In this document: one piece after another, positions 34,017 through 42,958 of the stretch
Layout: every line of letters begins with the position of its first letter
Position numbering within the stretch: position 1 is the stretch's first letter
Origin: Flavobacteriia bacterium
GTDB taxonomy: Bacteria > Bacteroidota > Bacteroidia > Flavobacteriales_D > Crocinitomicaceae
DNA: 64,000 bases
NCBI GenBank assembly: GCA_009924735.1
Contig: RFQZ01000009.1
Location: 1 to 64,000 of the forward strand
Direction of reading: 5' to 3'
The notes under the pieces: model-generated
What the model was told of the DNA's origin: nothing
Databases searched by the model: none
What the model saw: only the letters and a program-made list of their open reading frames with translations
Made by a program: the position numbers and the translations under genes

Positions 34017-37000
34017 TTGTTCGGAAAATACAGTTTAAGTGAAATGTGGAAAATATATTTTTTTATATGCATATCATTCTTTTCACTGGAAAAAATTTCA
34101 GGTCAGTCGGTTCTTCAAATTGAAAAAAGGGCAAATCTCGCTTTTACCAACAAATCCTATGATTTAGCCCGTGTTGATTTTCAACAATTATTGGCCAGAG
34201 ACCCAGCTTCTATAGATTATAACTTTAAATATGGCGTATGTTTGTTTTATTCAGACGAACGACTTAATTCCAAAAAATACTTTGATTTCGTAGCAAAACA
34301 AGTGAATCCGCCGTGCGAGAATCAATATTTTATAGGAAAATTACACCAGACTGTTTACAATTTCGATAAAGCCATTTCCGCTTTTAAGGTTTACCTCAGT
34401 TGCGATCCAAAAGACATAAAGTCGGCAACCAAGGAAGTGGCCTATTGCAACAACGGTAAAAATCTGCTCGGCCAACCTAAATCCCTTGCCGTAAAAGCGC
34501 GAACAACGGTAAACCAAATTGGTTTTCAACAAAAAATGGACCTAGACCAAATTGAAGGGATGGTTTTTACTGATGTAGCCCTTCAGACCAAAATGGACAA
34601 AAAAAAGAACCATGTCCCAACCTATTATTTTAAACGTGGAAACAAGTACAAGTTTTTCAGCAGTTATGGTGACGTAGGATCTCATTTGGATTTATACTAC
34701 ATTGAGAAAATCACAACGGATACATGGTCAACGCCAAAGAAAATAGCGGGTTCAATTTCTCCTCCGTCGGACGAAGATTTTCCGTTTTATGATGTAAAGC
34801 ACAAAATGCTTTATTTCTCCTCAAATGGATTCAGTTCAATGGGAGGGTTTGATTTATTCAAGGTGGAGTTTGATCCAGAGACAAATGTGTCGGGTACAGT
34901 TGAGAACATGGATTTTCCTTATTCCTCTGCAGCCGATGATGTGTTTTTTATTCCTTTAGATTCTCTTGGTAAGATGGCTTCGTTTGCCACCAATCGATCG
35001 GTAGGGGTGGGAAAGATGGAAATCTTAAAGGTTCAAATGTCCAATGTGCCTAACGAAATGGTACTCATACAAGGTCAACTCAAAGACAAGGTGGATGTCA
35101 AAAATTTCAACATGCAAATCACCGTTTTAGACGAGACCGATGGTACTGTTTATGGTCCTTTTACCAGCGATGAAAGTGGGAAGTATCTACTGTCGTTGCC
35201 AGGGGCCGGGAAGTATACGTTTACGGCGACCATAAACGGAACACAAAAGATTTTTAAAGATGCTAAGCAAATTCCAACGCAAAAATCGAATGTGGTTTTC
35301 AAGCAGGTTTTGGATTATGCAATGGTTGAATCTGAAGAGTACGTAAAGTTTTCTTACGATTTCAACGGAGGAATGGATGAAGGGCTTAGCAGTTTGAAAT
35401 ACAATGCGATGGCAAACCTAAACACCAACCAGCGATTGGCGAAAGTGGCTAAGTCAAATGAGGATAAAACAGAGACGGATGAAATAAATCCAGCATCACT
35501 TGAAAATGATTTGCTTGCCTTGGGTTTTGCGCAAAAGGGCATTGTGAACCAAGCAGATGCGTTGTCAGAAAAATTGCTTGAAATTTCTATGATAGGTGAG
35601 GACCTTTTCGATGACATCGAAGTGCTTAAATCAGATGAAAAAGGGTTCCAAGTAATTCAAAATAAACTCGAGTCTGAAATCAATACGCTTTCTGAAAAAA
35701 GCAAGAATGAAAAAAATACCTACCTGCAATCCTATTACAATGCTTTGATTCAAAAAAAACAGGATTCACTCGCTAGGATTTCAACTACGCTGCTTGCTTT
35801 TGAACAAACCCTGCTGCAAAAAAATGAAGCTTTAGCACAATGGAAGTTGGGTAACAACGAAGCAAAGGCAAACGAATTAAGCGATAAAATCAAATTACAG
35901 AGTTTACAAGCCAATGAGGATTCTCTGAGAAACGTATTGCAAAGCAACAAAGAAGCAATAACACAGCTGATTCAATCTACCCAGAAAAATACATCACAAA
36001 CGAAAACGACTGTTCCAAATTACCAAGGAGATTTAGCGACCATGAAAGCAGAGCAGGTGTCGCTTGAAAAAGACCTTGAAACAATGGAAAATCGCAAAGC
36101 TGCATTGTCGTCTCAACTTCCCAATGCTACTAAAAAGGATAAACAAAGTTTAACCCTTCAAATTTCTGAACTCGAAAACAAAATCAAAGATACCAAAACT
36201 TTATTGGAGCTTAAAAAAGATGAGATCATTTCCTTAACCATGGTTTCAGAAGTAGAAAAGGAAAGAAACAAAATTCTCTCCTTTCATGGTATGGAAGATT
36301 TTTCGTTTGAAAAGTCCGTCCCATTCACTGCCGCAAACAATGAGAAATTCCAAGCGTTGGTAGCCCTTCAATCACAAGTAAATTCAAGCCAAACAGCACC
36401 CTCTAAGAATCAAGTAAATGGATTGAAAGCATTAGAAGCCTTTCCTGAATCGACCGAAAAACTTGAGGCACAGCGTGAAATCATACGGGCAGAAATTGCC
36501 TCGCTAAAGCAAAATATCAATACCGGTAGTGAAGAGGATAAAGAAAGGGTTGCTGAACAAATCCAAAAGTATGAAGGCGAGTTGGACGCCATTCAGCAAC
36601 GTGAGACAGCCTACTTGGCTACTCAAAACGTCCAACAACCCAAAGATACAGTCCCCGTTGCAACGAATGACCCCACTAAGACAACTGCGCAAGTCCCTGT
36701 TGTAACGAATGATCCCACTAAGACAACTGTGCAAGATCCCGTTGCAACGAATGATCCCACCAAGACAAGTGCGCAAGATCCCATTGCAACGAATGATCCC
36801 ACCAAAACAAGCGCGCAAGACCCCGTTGCTACGAATGATCCCACCAAGACCACTACGCAAAATCCCATTGCAACGAATGATCCCACCAAGACAAGCGCGC
36901 AAGACCCCGTTGCCATGAATGATCCCACCAAGACAAGCTCGCAAGACCCCGTTGCTACGAATGATCCCACCAAGTCAAGCGCGCAAGATCCCGTTGCAAC

Positions 37001-39461
37001 GAATGACCCTGCCAAGTCAACCACGCAAGATCCCATTGCATCGAATGACCCCACCAAGTCAAGCGTGCAAGATCCCGTTGCTACGAATGACCCTACCAAG
37101 ACAAGCACGCAAGACCCCGTTTCTACGAATGACCCAACAAAGACAAGCGCACAAGACCCTGTTGCTACGAATGACCCCACCAATACAACCACCCAAGATC
37201 CTGTTGCTACGAATGATCCCACCAAGTCAAGCGCGCAAGACCCTGTTGTAACGAATGATCCCACTAAGACAACTGCGCAAGATCCCGTTTCTACGAATGA
37301 CCCCACCAAGACAACTGCGCAAGATCCCGTTGCTACGAATGACCCAATTGGCTTAAAAACGCAAGGGGAACCAATTCAAAATGGGAATGATGAATTTAAC
37401 GAAAATCAAATTGCACAAGAGAATAACCCTGATCCCAACGTTGAATCTGGGCAAGGAAAAGAGAATCAATCAAACCCGTCCGATGTACCCTTCGAGGGTA
37501 GCAATTCTCAAAAAGGAATGGCCAGCGTAACCATGCACAATGAAGAATGGGTGGCTGATCATGAGGAGAAAATAAAGGCGTTGGATCAAAAAAAGGAAGC
37601 GATTGAAGGATTGCAATCAACGGAAAAAGACGCAGATAAACTTCGGGTGCTCAATGCCTTGGCCCAACAAAATCGCTTGGCGTTTCAAGTACTTCGTTTG
37701 TCAGAAAATTTGACTGACTCCGTTTTTGCGGAAATTTTCTCGCCTCAAGAATTACAACGATGGAACCTTGCCGAAATCAATGCGCTGCAAAACATAAAAT
37801 CCGATGACAGCCTTGGTTCTAAAGTGAATGCAGAGAATGTCCTTGTTGTATCAAGTACTCCGGAAAGTAAGGTAAGAGATGAAAAACGCAATGCTGTGTT
37901 TGACACCACAAGTGTTTCCATGGAAGCGCAGCAGGAGCTGAAAGTTGATCCGGCATATTCCCTTTATGTGAGCGAAAGAAAAGCCTTAGTGGAATTGGAT
38001 AAGAACAAGCAAAATCAAGAAAAGGAGTTGATGCTCATTAAGTCGAAATACATTCGAGCGCTTAACAACGACGTTTCTAAGGAAGATCTTTTGGTGTTGG
38101 AAAACCAACTGAAGGATTTGGCGGTTAAGGGATTGCAGATACAAGCCTTGTTGGACAGAAGGATCGAAAAAATCCAAAGTTTTGAGAAACACCTTGCGTT
38201 TTCTACGTTGATTTCACGTAACATCGCACCAGAAGTTGGTGGAAAGGTGGAGCAACCAGTCATGGCTGCGAACATGGCTTTTTCCATCAATGAGCAAAAT
38301 AATTTCCCAGTCAATCAAGCATTTCCTGTTACAGATAAGATGCCCAATGGATTGATTTTTCGTGTGCAAGTAGGTGCATTCAGAGAAGCCGTTCCAAGTT
38401 ATTTCTTTCGTGAATTTTCGCCTGTAAGTGGTGAGAAAAGACCCAATGGGTTAACTTGCTACATGGCTGGTTATTTTGTGGCTTCCAACGAAGCTTTTGT
38501 TGCCCAAAAAAACATTCGTACAGCTGGATACGCCGACGCATATTTGGTAGCGTATTGTGATGGCAAGCGTATTTCCATTCAAGAAGGATTGGTCCTCGAA
38601 AAAAATGGAACGTGCACCAAAAGAAATGCGGATGAAGTATTTGCAGAGGTCAGTGCGATATACAATGGATCCATCCAAACGGATGCGCCTGTATTGAATG
38701 TTCCAAAGGAAATATATTACACCGTACAGGTCGCTGCAATCAAAACCCCCATAAAAGCAGGGCAATTGAAAGACATTCCAGACTTGATTTACAACCTTTC
38801 GAAAACGGGAATGTATAAATATTCAAGCGGTAAGTTTTTAGATGTTAACGAGGCGAAAAAACGAAAAAATGAAATTCAAGCAATGGGAATCACTGATGCA
38901 TACATCGTAGCGTACCGTGATGGTTTACCGATTTCTTTTGCAGAAGCTGCTCTTGCCATTAACCATTTGAACAAACAACAGCCAGCGCCAATAGAAAATT
39001 CGGTGGTTGAAGCCCAAGATCTAACGGGTACTTCGCGCGTACTTCTGGAGAATTTACCGCAAATTGTTTTTCAAAAATCAGTTGCACAGTACAAACGAAT
39101 GGACTTTGAATACCTCAACCAGTTTGAATCTTTTGTGTTTGATTCCATCAAAAAAACATACGAGACCAATCCACTGGATGTCTCAATGATTTCGCCACTT
39201 GAGTACATCTATTATGCGGATATGACCGCAACAAGCATCGATAGCAATGCAAATGACCTACTAAAGATAACGGTACCTAAAAACAACATGAAAGAGGCTG
39301 TTATGCATGATTTTGCGCTTCATGCCAACATTCCATATGTGTTGCAACGCACGGAGCCTGGACTTTCGTTTTCGTTTACCCCTAGAAATGAGAAGGAGAG
39401 GAGTCAATTGGAAACGATTGCACAGACAAATCAATTTGAAATCAATATCCCTTTGAAATGA
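34017..39461 (+). CDS. Large envelope-associated protein (1814 aa): TPR-like N-terminus, PD40-like segment, coiled coil, 17 x 14-aa tandem repeat, two C-terminal SPOR-like domains
   Basis: TPR-like SYDLARVDFQQLLARDPASIDYNFKYGVCLF; KMLYFSSNGFSSMGGFDLFKVEF; Gln/Lys/Glu-rich helical region; DPVATNDPTKTSAQ repeats; FRVQVGAF... and YTVQVAAI... SPOR-like segments. ATG 34044 is an alternative start. Confidence 0.85.
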   Translation: MFGKYSLSEMWKIYFFICISFFSLEKISGQSVLQIEKRANLAFTNKSYDLARVDFQQLLARDPASIDYNFKYGVCLFYSDERLNSKKYFDFVAKQVNPPCENQYFIGKLHQTVYNFDKAISAFKVYLSCDPKDIKSATKEVAYCNNGKNLLGQPKSLAVKARTTVNQIGFQQKMDLDQIEGMVFTDVALQTKMDKKKNHVPTYYFKRGNKYKFFSSYGDVGSHLDLYYIEKITTDTWSTPKKIAGSISPPSDEDFPFYDVKHKMLYFSSNGFSSMGGFDLFKVEFDPETNVSGTVENMDFPYSSAADDVFFIPLDSLGKMASFATNRSVGVGKMEILKVQMSNVPNEMVLIQGQLKDKVDVKNFNMQITVLDETDGTVYGPFTSDESGKYLLSLPGAGKYTFTATINGTQKIFKDAKQIPTQKSNVVFKQVLDYAMVESEEYVKFSYDFNGGMDEGLSSLKYNAMANLNTNQRLAKVAKSNEDKTETDEINPASLENDLLALGFAQKGIVNQADALSEKLLEISMIGEDLFDDIEVLKSDEKGFQVIQNKLESEINTLSEKSKNEKNTYLQSYYNALIQKKQDSLARISTTLLAFEQTLLQKNEALAQWKLGNNEAKANELSDKIKLQSLQANEDSLRNVLQSNKEAITQLIQSTQKNTSQTKTTVPNYQGDLATMKAEQVSLEKDLETMENRKAALSSQLPNATKKDKQSLTLQISELENKIKDTKTLLELKKDEIISLTMVSEVEKERNKILSFHGMEDFSFEKSVPFTAANNEKFQALVALQSQVNSSQTAPSKNQVNGLKALEAFPESTEKLEAQREIIRAEIASLKQNINTGSEEDKERVAEQIQKYEGELDAIQQRETAYLATQNVQQPKDTVPVATNDPTKTTAQVPVVTNDPTKTTVQDPVATNDPTKTSAQDPIATNDPTKTSAQDPVATNDPTKTTTQNPIATNDPTKTSAQDPVAMNDPTKTSSQDPVATNDPTKSSAQDPVATNDPAKSTTQDPIASNDPTKSSVQDPVATNDPTKTSTQDPVSTNDPTKTSAQDPVATNDPTNTTTQDPVATNDPTKSSAQDPVVTNDPTKTTAQDPVSTNDPTKTTAQDPVATNDPIGLKTQGEPIQNGNDEFNENQIAQENNPDPNVESGQGKENQSNPSDVPFEGSNSQKGMASVTMHNEEWVADHEEKIKALDQKKEAIEGLQSTEKDADKLRVLNALAQQNRLAFQVLRLSENLTDSVFAEIFSPQELQRWNLAEINALQNIKSDDSLGSKVNAENVLVVSSTPESKVRDEKRNAVFDTTSVSMEAQQELKVDPAYSLYVSERKALVELDKNKQNQEKELMLIKSKYIRALNNDVSKEDLLVLENQLKDLAVKGLQIQALLDRRIEKIQSFEKHLAFSTLISRNIAPEVGGKVEQPVMAANMAFSINEQNNFPVNQAFPVTDKMPNGLIFRVQVGAFREAVPSYFFREFSPVSGEKRPNGLTCYMAGYFVASNEAFVAQKNIRTAGYADAYLVAYCDGKRISIQEGLVLEKNGTCTKRNADEVFAEVSAIYNGSIQTDAPVLNVPKEIYYTVQVAAIKTPIKAGQLKDIPDLIYNLSKTGMYKYSSGKFLDVNEAKKRKNEIQAMGITDAYIVAYRDGLPISFAEAALAINHLNKQQPAPIENSVVEAQDLTGTSRVLLENLPQIVFQKSVAQYKRMDFEYLNQFESFVFDSIKKTYETNPLDVSMISPLEYIYYADMTATSIDSNANDLLKITVPKNNMKEAVMHDFALHANIPYVLQRTEPGLSFSFTPRNEKERSQLETIAQTNQFEINIPLK
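36651..37364 (+). repeat. 17 tandem in-frame copies of a 42-bp unit encoding DPVATNDPTK(T/S)(T/S)(A/T)Q
   Basis: Unit 1 starts at 36651 (VPVATNDPTKTTAQ), unit 17 at 37323 (DPVATNDPIGLKTQ). The interval is exactly 16 x 42 bp. Confidence 0.95.
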
Positions 39462-39727
39462 AAGAAAAATACCAAGAAGAATTAAGTGAAGATACCGCTG
39501 TAATGGACAAAGCTTCCATCATCTTGTACAACGATGATTACAATACCTTTGATCATGTGATTCATTGCCTGGTAACCATATGTGGACATGAAGTGATTGC
39601 GGCAGAACAATGCGCCTACATTGTGCATACAACAGGTAAGTGCGTTGTGAAATATGGTTATCCAGAAGATTTGACGCCGAAATGTGTTTCTTTACGCGAT
39701 CGAGGTTTGACGGCGGCGATTGAATAG
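39458..39727 (+). CDS. clpS: ATP-dependent Clp protease adaptor ClpS
   Basis: SIILYNDDYNTFDHVIHCLVTICGHEVIAAEQCAYIVHTTGKCVVKYG; ATGA overlap with the upstream gene. Confidence 0.93.
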   Translation: MKEKYQEELSEDTAVMDKASIILYNDDYNTFDHVIHCLVTICGHEVIAAEQCAYIVHTTGKCVVKYGYPEDLTPKCVSLRDRGLTAAIE

Positions 39728-39730
39728 AAA

Positions 39731-41128
39731 CTAAGGTTTACTCAATTCAAAGAAGGTTTTCTCAATGGTTTCATAGGTGCCATTTGGTGATGGAGATAGG
39801 GCAGGAGAGGCCTGGACTATGTATTCCTTGTCTACCAAAATGTAAAATGGAAAAGTATAAATCCCCATATTGGTCCACAATGGGTCTTCTAGGGATAGCC
39901 CAATTTTTTTCCATGTAATGGCGTTTAAGTTTCGTTTTTCGGTATCTGTTAGGTCGGGTTTGTCCACGTAAAATGTAACAAATTCAATTTTAGAACCATA
40001 GTTTTTTTGTAATTTCTTCAAAGCACCTAACTCGCTGATGCAATTTGTATTGGAAGGATTAAATGCGTGAACATAGAGCGTTTTCCCGAGGGATTTGTTG
40101 AGCGTAAAAACACCAGTCGAAGTCGCCAAATTCAAGTTAAGAAACTCATTTCCCACTTGGATTTGATTCATGGTACCCAAAATGTTTTGCGCCATTGATT
40201 TCTGGTTCGGGTAGGTTGATCGGGATGCGAATTGTTTTAAATTGGATGCAATGACAGATTTTGGAATGAAATTATCCGTAATGGCTTGCTTCAAGATGAA
40301 GAGTAGAACCATGGATCGCAACTCTGCGTTTGAACAAAGGCTTTGTTTTCCCAACAATTCATCACATTTTTCTAACTCATTTCCCGCCAAGAGTTGGAAA
40401 ATTTGATTCGCAGTTGCTGCATCTAACTGGTAAATGTATTGGTCGTAAAACGATTTAAAATAGGTCATGTAGGTATCGTTTGTATATCGAACCGGCGCAT
40501 TTTCAAGGTAAATCCTGTATTTATCTGTGTTGGAAGGTGAGCCAACATACCTGATGTTGTCCACATTCATCGCCATGGTGTAGGTGATAAAGTCCTTAAA
40601 ATAAACCGACGTATCCTTTTGATAATCATTGTTGACGGATAATTTCATTAAGGCGATTTTGCGAATAAAATCATTGGAGTTAACGTCTTTTTCTATGTAG
40701 ATATCGCCTAAATAGGAATCCAACCATGTCTCAAATCCGAGGATTTTAAAATTGATGTCGTTGCTGTCTAAATCAAAAAAGGTCATCTCGATTTCCTCTT
40801 TTAGGTTGTAACTAAGGTTTTGGGGATTGTCGGAAAGAAATTCGAGGTTGTATTTCGCTTTGGGTTGGATGTAGAGGAAGCCATTGAAGTCCTCGGTGCC
40901 GATTACAATTTTCTCAATTTGGGTGCATGGAAGTTGAAAGCGGAAAATTCCCAAAGAATCCACTTTGTAGGTTTGAATAAGGGTTTTATGGTTGTTTAAA
41001 AAATCATCTATCCGCCAAGCTGAAAATGTTTGACCAGTAAATTCAGGAGCGATGCCAATGATTTTAACCTGTGCGTCAAAACAGTTAGCTTTCAAAAGAA
41101 CAAACAGTAAGAAACACAGTTTTTTCAT
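39731..41128 (-). CDS. Thioredoxin-fold (TlpA/redoxin-like) secreted protein
   Basis: Signal peptide MKKLCFLLFVLLKANCFDAQ; C-terminal GKTLYVHAFNPSNTNCISELGALKKLQKNYGSKIEFVTFYVDK resembles a thioredoxin fold with only one Cys of the CxxC. Confidence 0.65.
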   Translation of the reverse strand: MKKLCFLLFVLLKANCFDAQVKIIGIAPEFTGQTFSAWRIDDFLNNHKTLIQTYKVDSLGIFRFQLPCTQIEKIVIGTEDFNGFLYIQPKAKYNLEFLSDNPQNLSYNLKEEIEMTFFDLDSNDINFKILGFETWLDSYLGDIYIEKDVNSNDFIRKIALMKLSVNNDYQKDTSVYFKDFITYTMAMNVDNIRYVGSPSNTDKYRIYLENAPVRYTNDTYMTYFKSFYDQYIYQLDAATANQIFQLLAGNELEKCDELLGKQSLCSNAELRSMVLLFILKQAITDNFIPKSVIASNLKQFASRSTYPNQKSMAQNILGTMNQIQVGNEFLNLNLATSTGVFTLNKSLGKTLYVHAFNPSNTNCISELGALKKLQKNYGSKIEFVTFYVDKPDLTDTEKRNLNAITWKKIGLSLEDPLWTNMGIYTFPFYILVDKEYIVQASPALSPSPNGTYETIEKTFFELSKP

Positions 41129-41595
41129 GTTGTTTTGTGAACTAATTTTTCGGGGTTGGTTACAAAGTCTCCAATCTCACCGCCGTTGATGATGATTTCC
41201 CTCACAATGGAAGAATTGATTGCTGAGTACGACAACTCTGTAAGAAGGAAAACGGTTTCTATTTTTTTCAAAGAAAAATTCATGTGCGCAATGGACCTTT
41301 CGTATTGAAAATCTTTGGTGTCCCTTAACCCCCGAAGAATAAATTCACATTGTTCCCTTTGGCAAGCATCTACCGTAAGTCCTTGAAATGTAATGAGCTT
41401 AACCGCTTTCTCTTGAAACAATGATTCAATGTGTTCAATCCTGCTTTCTAGGGTGAAATATGATCGCTTGTTCGAGTTTACGCCAATGGCGATGATTACT
41501 TCGTCGAACAAAGTAAGTCCTTTGCGGACAATGGCTTCATGTCCTTTGGTAAAAGGGTCAAACGACCCTGGAAACATTGCTCTCTTTATACCCAT
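41125..41595 (-). CDS. coaD: Phosphopantetheine adenylyltransferase
   Basis: RAMFPGSFDPFTKGHEAIVRKGLTLFDEVIIAIGVN; LRGLRDTKDFQYE. Confidence 0.97.
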   Translation of the reverse strand: MGIKRAMFPGSFDPFTKGHEAIVRKGLTLFDEVIIAIGVNSNKRSYFTLESRIEHIESLFQEKAVKLITFQGLTVDACQREQCEFILRGLRDTKDFQYERSIAHMNFSLKKIETVFLLTELSYSAINSSIVREIIINGGEIGDFVTNPEKLVHKTT

Positions 41596-42125
41596 TGAAA
41601 AAAACTAAAATGAACGTTGCCAAACTTACGTGTGTACTGAAAATTTGTTTCTTTGGATAGGTCGGTTTGCTTCCCGTGTTCGATGATGCAAAGCCCTTCT
41701 TTTTTTAAATGATTTCCTGTGAAAATGGACTCGACCAACGCTTTGTGAATGTCCAAGTCATAAGGCGGGTCTGCTATGATGATGTCAAAGCTTTTTTGGC
41801 TCTTGGTTAAAAACAAAAGGCAATCCATAAAGGTAACGGACATTTGTTTCTCAATGGATAGTTTTTGCGCATTGCTTTGTATCCATTTACAAGCTTTTGG
41901 ATTTTTATCTACTGCGGAAACAAAAGCGGCTCCACGCGAAATAAATTCAAATGAAAGATTTCCTGTACCTGCACATAGGTCCAAGACTTCCAGCTCATCA
42001 AAATCTACCAAATTGTTCAAAACGTTAAACAACCCTTCTTTGGCGTAATTTGTTGTCGGTCGGGAAGGGAAACCTGTTGGTACCTGAAAATTTCTGCTTT
42101 TTAACGATCCACTTATGATTCTCAT
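41586..42125 (-). CDS. rsmD: 16S rRNA (guanine966-N2)-methyltransferase RsmD
   Basis: MRIISGSLKSR, RPTTNYAKEGLFNVL, VLDLCAGTGNLSFEFISRGA, DIIIADPPYDL. Confidence 0.95.
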   Translation of the reverse strand: MRIISGSLKSRNFQVPTGFPSRPTTNYAKEGLFNVLNNLVDFDELEVLDLCAGTGNLSFEFISRGAAFVSAVDKNPKACKWIQSNAQKLSIEKQMSVTFMDCLLFLTKSQKSFDIIIADPPYDLDIHKALVESIFTGNHLKKEGLCIIEHGKQTDLSKETNFQYTRKFGNVHFSFFQWV

Positions 42126-42131
42126 CTGCTA

Positions 42132-42869
42132 TTATTTGAAATACATCGTTCTTTCCAATTCTTGGTAAGTGAAAGCAGCGAAATCTTGTATCTTGGTTAG
42201 GCTATCTTGTAGGTTTTCTTTAATGTTATTATCGGATATCTCCCCAAACCAGAGCGTCCCTTTTGCCATCGATAGTCCATTTTTTTGAAGTACATTCAAC
42301 AATGTATAAAGGATGTCGTCACTGTTTTGATACGTTAAAGCTTCTGCATACAATAACTTACTGTCATGCACCAATCCCAAAAAATAGGTGTCTGCAAAAA
42401 GGGTAAGTAAAAATGTCGTTTCCTTAGTTTTAAAATCAGCCATTAGGTTTAGGTGGAATTCAAAGAGGGAAAATGAATTTTGGTGGTTGAATGTCTCCTT
42501 TGTAAATGATTTTGCCCAATTTGGATGTGCTTCCAATGAATGCACTGCGAAGGATGGAATGGAAGCGATTGACAACGCTTTATCTTCTGGCAAATCCATA
42601 AACATTCTTTCGAAATAAGATTGCGCAAGGTCTTTTTCAAACACGCCAGATGGAATCAATAGGTTTTGCTCGCCAAAGTATACATGCTTAAATTCAGGAG
42701 CATATAAAAACGAAGCGCCTGTAATTTCTTTCAGCGTTTCTTTTGCCTCTTCTAACAATGCACTGGGTATTTTTGAGACCAATTGTCGGGTGACAGGGAT
42801 AGCGTCCAAGTCGTTTTTAAGGACTGTGAGTGCATTTTGAAAATAAAAAATACAGAATTTTTGTTGCAT
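42132..42869 (-). CDS. DUF3822 family protein
   Basis: 245 aa; position upstream of rsmD/coaD and divergent from a RecD-like helicase matches Bacteroidota synteny. Confidence 0.7.
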   Translation of the reverse strand: MQQKFCIFYFQNALTVLKNDLDAIPVTRQLVSKIPSALLEEAKETLKEITGASFLYAPEFKHVYFGEQNLLIPSGVFEKDLAQSYFERMFMDLPEDKALSIASIPSFAVHSLEAHPNWAKSFTKETFNHQNSFSLFEFHLNLMADFKTKETTFLLTLFADTYFLGLVHDSKLLYAEALTYQNSDDILYTLLNVLQKNGLSMAKGTLWFGEISDNNIKENLQDSLTKIQDFAAFTYQELERTMYFK

Positions 42870-42958
42870 GTTCTTTTACAAAACTACAATTTTCTGTGAA
42901 TGATTAAGGATGTCAAATTATAAAGGTGGGTTAGCGTTTATTTCGTCAAATTTGTACT

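Noticed and set aside
36504-37309. Long minus-strand ORFs (MVGSFVETGSCAVVLVGSFV..., MRACLGGIIHGNG...) and plus-frame MIPPRQARKTPLLR... ORFs
   Set aside because: A 42-bp repeat is a multiple of 3, so every frame without a stop in one unit stays open throughout. These mirror the sense repeat, not genes.
36651-37364. CRISPR-like array of evenly spaced repeats
   Set aside because: Units are contiguous with no unique spacers, exactly in frame within a coding sequence; it is a protein minisatellite.
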